Origin: Chitiniphilus eburneus
GTDB taxonomy: Bacteria > Pseudomonadota > Gammaproteobacteria > Burkholderiales > Chitinibacteraceae
NCBI RefSeq assembly: GCF_005048205.1
Contig: NZ_SUMF01000008.1
Span: forward strand, 1 to 64,000
Length of the DNA: 64,000 nt
Direction: 5' to 3'
The notes under the pieces: generated by a model
The model's database searches: none
Told to the model about the DNA's origin: nothing
The model's input: the letters and a program-made list of their open reading frames with translations, nothing else
Shown: positions 60,819-64,000 of the stretch, piece after piece
Layout of the letters: the number at the start of each line of letters is the position of its first letter
Position numbering within the stretch: position 1 is the stretch's first letter
Made by a program: the position numbers and the translations under genes

Positions 60819-62069
60819 CTATCGCCGCATGGAATCGAAGAAATCCAGGTTGCTCTTGGTGGCTTTGATCTTTTCCTGGAGGAATTCCATCGCTTCCAGG
60901 TCATCCATCGGGTACAGCAGCTTGCGCAACACCCAGATTTTCTGGAGCTGATCCTGCGGCAACAGCAGTTCCTCGCGGCGGGTGCCGGAGCGGTTGATGT
61001 TGATCGCGGGGAAGATGCGCTTTTCGGCCATGCGGCGATCCAGATGGATTTCCGAATTGCCGGTACCCTTGAATTCTTCGTAGATCACATCGTCCATGCG
61101 GCTGCCGGTATCGATCAGCGCCGTGCCGATGATGGTCAGCGAGCCGCCTTCCTCGATGTTGCGTGCCGCGCCGAAGAAGCGCTTCGGGCGTTGCAGCGCA
61201 TTGGCATCCACGCCACCGGTCAGCACCTTGCCGGAGGCCGGTACCACGGTGTTGTAGGCGCGGGCCAGACGGGTGATCGAATCGAGCAGGATCACCACGT
61301 CTTTCTTGTGTTCGACCAGCCGCTTGGCCTTTTCGATGACCATCTCGGCGACCTGCACGTGCCGGGTGGCCGGTTCGTCGAACGTCGAGCTGACGACCTC
61401 GCCGCGCACCGAGCGCTGCATTTCGGTCACTTCCTCGGGGCGTTCGTCGATCATCAGCACGATCAGCACCACATCGGGGTGATTGGCGGTGATCGCGTGA
61501 GCGATGTTTTGCAGCATCACCGTCTTGCCCGACTTCGGTGGCGCCACCAGCAGGCCGCGCTGGCCTTTGCCGATCGGCGCGATCAGATCGATGATGCGGC
61601 CGGTGATGTTTTCCACGCCCTTGATATCGCGTTCGAGCTGCATGCGCTCGGTGGGAAACAACGGCGTCAGGTTTTCGAACAGAATCTTGTTCTTGGTGTT
61701 TTCCGGCGGTTCGCCGTTCACCTTGTCCACCTTCACCAGCGCGAAATAGCGTTCGCCATCCTTGGGCGTGCGGATTTCGCCTTCGACCGTGTCACCGGTG
61801 TGCAGGTTGAAGCGGCGAATCTGGCTGGGGCTGACGTAGATGTCGTCCGGGCCGGCCAGGTAGCTGGTGTCGGGGCTGCGCAGGAAGCCAAAGCCATCCG
61901 GCAGGACTTCCAGCGTGCCATCGCCGAATATGCTTTCGCCCTTCTTCGCCTGGTTCTTCAGCAGCGCAAAGATCAGATCCTGCTTGCGCATGCGGTTGGC
62001 ACCGTCGATGTCGGTGGCCATCTCGACGAGTTGAGTGACGTGGTAATGTTTTAGGTCGGACAAATGCAT
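60819..62069 (-). CDS. rho: Transcription termination factor Rho
   Basis: The 416-residue protein starts [20 protein letters not shown], has the RNA-binding fold ([20 protein letters not shown]) and the ATPase: [23 protein letters not shown], and the Q/R-loop region. Length is normal for Rho. ATG at 62069 fits the family; the longer frame to 62174 is not homologous. Confidence 0.97.
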   Translation of the reverse strand: MHLSDLKHYHVTQLVEMATDIDGANRMRKQDLIFALLKNQAKKGESIFGDGTLEVLPDGFGFLRSPDTSYLAGPDDIYVSPSQIRRFNLHTGDTVEGEIRTPKDGERYFALVKVDKVNGEPPENTKNKILFENLTPLFPTERMQLERDIKGVENITGRIIDLIAPIGKGQRGLLVAPPKSGKTVMLQNIAHAITANHPDVVLIVLMIDERPEEVTEMQRSVRGEVVSSTFDEPATRHVQVAEMVIEKAKRLVEHKKDVVILLDSITRLARAYNTVVPASGKVLTGGVDANALQRPKRFFGAARNIEEGGSLTIIGTALIDTGSRMDDVIYEEFKGTGNSEIHLDRRMAEKRIFPAININRSGTRREELLLPQDQLQKIWVLRKLLYPMDDLEAMEFLQEKIKATKSNLDFFDSMRR

Positions 62070-62250
62070 GCGAATCTGCCGTAGATGCTGCTGCGGATGA
62101 GGGAGGAAGGGCGAGGGGGCTGGATCGAACGGAGAACCCGTTCCAAGTGGAGAATTTCCCGTAAGGGTATACAACCGGGAAAGCCGCTGTCAACGCAGCG
62201 GCCAAGGTCGTGCAGGAAAGCGACACCCGGGCGGGCGCCCGGGCATTCGA

Positions 62251-62577
62251 TCAGATGTTGCTGTCGAGGAACGCAGTCAGTTGCGATTTGGACAGCGCGC
62301 CCACCTTGGTGGCCTTGACTTCACCATTGGCGAACAGCATCAGGGTCGGGATGCCACGGATGCCGTACTTCGGCGGCGTACCCTGGTTCTCGTCGATGTT
62401 CAGCTTGGCGATGGTCAGCTTGCCGGCGTATTCGGTTGCCACTTCGTCGAGGATCGGGGCAATCATCTTGCAGGGGCCGCACCATTCGGCCCAGTAATCG
62501 ACCAGAACCGGGCCTTGCGCCTTCAGCACCTGGTCTTCGAAGCTGGCGTCGGTCACGTAAACAATCTGGTCGCTCAT
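62251..62577 (-). CDS. trxA: Thioredoxin
   Basis: The 108-residue protein starts [20 protein letters not shown] and has the active site [10 protein letters not shown] and the cis-Pro segment RGIPTLMLF. It is the standard cytoplasmic thioredoxin and lies upstream of rho, as in many proteobacteria. Confidence 0.97.
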   Translation of the reverse strand: MSDQIVYVTDASFEDQVLKAQGPVLVDYWAEWCGPCKMIAPILDEVATEYAGKLTIAKLNIDENQGTPPKYGIRGIPTLMLFANGEVKATKVGALSKSQLTAFLDSNI

Positions 62578-62729
62578 CGGATTCTCCGGTTAGGTGTGAT
62601 GGACCGCCAATTGGCTCTGGCGGTCGTTACGATTGGAATGGGGGCATTCTATCGGCTTTCAATGCAGCCCCGGAAAAAACGATTCAATCGACCCGATAGC
62701 CAGTGCGTATGCCAGGCGCGTAAAGCCTT

Positions 62730-62762
62730 CCAGCCTTGAGCCCGGGCGGCAATCAAGGCTGG
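62730..62762 (-). terminator. Hairpin after radA
   Basis: CCAGCCTTGA (62730-62739) and TCAAGGCTGG (62753-62762), a perfect 10-bp stem, 31 bases after the radA stop; no strong T run. Confidence 0.5.
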
Positions 62763-62793
62763 TCTGGACAACCCCTGGTAATCATTGCCGCCG

Positions 62794-64000
62794 TTACAGC
62801 GCCGTCCCCACCGCGTCTTCCAGGCGCTCGACAGCGGTAATGGTCATGCCTTCGATGCCGCTCTTGGGCCGATTGGCCTTGGGCACGATAGCGTGGGTGA
62901 AGCCCAGCTTGGCCGCTTCGCGCAGCCGTTCCAGGCCGCGCTGCACCGGGCGTACCTCGCCGGCCAGCCCCACTTCGCCGAAGACGATCAGTTTGTCCTG
63001 CAAGGGGCGATTCTTCAGGCTGGAAACAATGGCCAGCAAGACCGCCAGGTCGGCGGCAGGCTCCGCGATCCGGACCCCGCCCACCGCGTTGATGAAGACA
63101 TCCTGGTCGAAGGCGGCGATGCCGGCGTGGCGATGCAGCACGGCCAGCAGCAGCGCCAGCCGGTTCTGTTCCATACCCACCGCCAAGCGTCTCGCCTGGG
63201 GCGAATGGGCGTCGTCCACCAGCGCCTGGACCTCGACCAGCATCGGGCGCGATCCTTCCTGGGTCACCAGCACGCAGGAACCGGGCACCGGCTCGCGATG
63301 CTGGGACAGGAACAGCGCGGAGGGATTGGAGACTTCGCGCAGCCCTTTGTCGGTCATGGCGAACACGCCCAGCTCGTTCACCGCGCCGAAACGGTTCTTG
63401 ATCGCGCGGATCAGGCGAAAGCTCGAATGCGTGTCGCCTTCGAAATACAGCACCGCGTCCACGATATGCTCCAGCACGCGCGGCCCGGCCAGCGAGCCTT
63501 CCTTGGTCACGTGCCCCACCAGCAGAATGGTGGTACCGGTGCGCTTGGCGTAGCGCGTCAACTGAGCCGCGCATTCGCGAACCTGGGCAACGCTGCCGGG
63601 CGCGCTGGTCAGCGCCTCGGTGTAGACGGTCTGGATCGAGTCGATCACCGCGACCTCCGGCTTCACCCGCGACAGACCCGCCAGGATTTTCTCCAGCCCG
63701 ATCTCGGCCATCAGCGCGACCGGGGCGTTCTCCAGCTGTAGCCGCCGTGCGCGCAGGGCGATCTGTTGCGGCGACTCCTCGCCCGAGACGTACAACACCT
63801 TGCGCTGGTTCGCCAGCCGCGTCAGCGCCTGAAGCAGCAGCGTCGATTTGCCGATGCCCGGATCGCCACCGATCAAGACCACGCCCCCCGGCACCAACCC
63901 ACCGCCCAGCACGCGATCCAGTTCGTCCAGCCCGGTAGGCGTACGCGGCAGCTCCGCCGCGTCCACATCGGACAACTGCTGGATTTCGCCATCGGCGGCC
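62794..64000 (-). CDS. radA: DNA repair protein RadA (5' part outside the window)
   Basis: About 400 residues are visible. They have Walker A GGDPGIGKSTLLL, VLYVSGEESPQQI, the RadA-specific KNRFG (RAIKNRFGAVNELGVF), and a Lon-like C-terminal domain with AEPAADLAVLLAIVSS. RadA helps branch migration in recombination. The reading frame is open to the window edge, so the N-terminal zinc finger is expected beyond base 64,000; the TTG at 63,975 is not the true start. Confidence 0.94.
   Translation of the reverse strand, partial: AADGEIQQLSDVDAAELPRTPTGLDELDRVLGGGLVPGGVVLIGGDPGIGKSTLLLQALTRLANQRKVLYVSGEESPQQIALRARRLQLENAPVALMAEIGLEKILAGLSRVKPEVAVIDSIQTVYTEALTSAPGSVAQVRECAAQLTRYAKRTGTTILLVGHVTKEGSLAGPRVLEHIVDAVLYFEGDTHSSFRLIRAIKNRFGAVNELGVFAMTDKGLREVSNPSALFLSQHREPVPGSCVLVTQEGSRPMLVEVQALVDDAHSPQARRLAVGMEQNRLALLLAVLHRHAGIAAFDQDVFINAVGGVRIAEPAADLAVLLAIVSSLKNRPLQDKLIVFGEVGLAGEVRPVQRGLERLREAAKLGFTHAIVPKANRPKSGIEGMTITAVERLEDAVGTAL

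Noticed and set aside
62794-63975. RadA seemed to lack its N-terminal zinc finger
   Set aside because: The frame is open to the window edge, so the missing part is simply outside; the TTG is not a real start.

Overview
The window joins a prophage (about 1-26,490, its left part lies outside) to a stretch of GC-rich bacterial chromosome (about 26,491-64,000). The host looks like a betaproteobacterium, probably of the Neisseriales: it carries gspL-gspM-gspN, glnB, DUF3579, DUF2788, PpnP, YajQ, a type B ribosomal protein L31 beside rho, and Ku-LigD. This placement is inference from gene content; no marker such as 16S rRNA is present.

Prophage. It sits at a tRNA-Leu(UAG) gene (26,491-26,575), next to a tyrosine integrase. 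The plan is lambda-like. A CI-type repressor (minus strand, 15.4-16.2 kb) faces a Cro-like gene (plus strand, 16.25 kb), and TACAAG-N4-CTTGTA operators lie on both sides. The leftward early arm (minus, 9.0-15.2 kb) encodes small proteins, a Cas4/RecB-type exonuclease, RecT, an SbcC/RecF-like ATPase and a phage-borne DNA polymerase III sliding clamp. The rightward arm (plus, 16.2-25.3 kb) encodes CII-like and other regulators, O-like and P-like replication proteins with an iteron array inside the O-like gene, NinB, a Ref-like nuclease, a candidate Q-type antiterminator, RdgC, a PP-loop PAPS-reductase/DndC-like protein, a helicase-DNA methyltransferase fusion and a Xis candidate. The late module (minus, 6.4 kb to the left edge) runs small membrane protein, terminase small and large subunits, P22-type portal, scaffold, N4-gp56-type capsid, and then leaves the window. 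A strong late promoter followed at once by two intrinsic terminators suggests Q-style antitermination. Between the early and late arms lies a lower-GC accessory segment with a SIR2-like protein, an unknown gene and an integrase fragment.

Chromosome. From left to right: the end of a type II secretion operon (gspLMN), glnB, a YegS-like lipid kinase, priA, an AT-rich DnaA-box region, hemE, an SbmA/YddA-type ABC exporter, a secreted protein, glnS, a YIP1 protein, uraA and upp separated by a 270-bp MITE-like element, the Ku/LigD end-joining pair, NnrD and a phosphatase, a tandem pair of TPR and L,D-transpeptidase genes with related C-terminal domains, a FabG-type reductase, argF-lysE-argG, ppnP, dinB-like, yajQ, a diguanylate cyclase, a GT39 glycosyltransferase, rpmE2, rho, trxA and the 3' part of radA.

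The most unusual content is in the prophage: the PP-loop protein plus helicase-methyltransferase cassette (possible DNA modification), the SIR2-like cassette (possible defence), the viral sliding clamp, and the regulatory DNA. On the host side the 270-bp inverted-repeat element and the hemE-priA DnaA-box region stand out.
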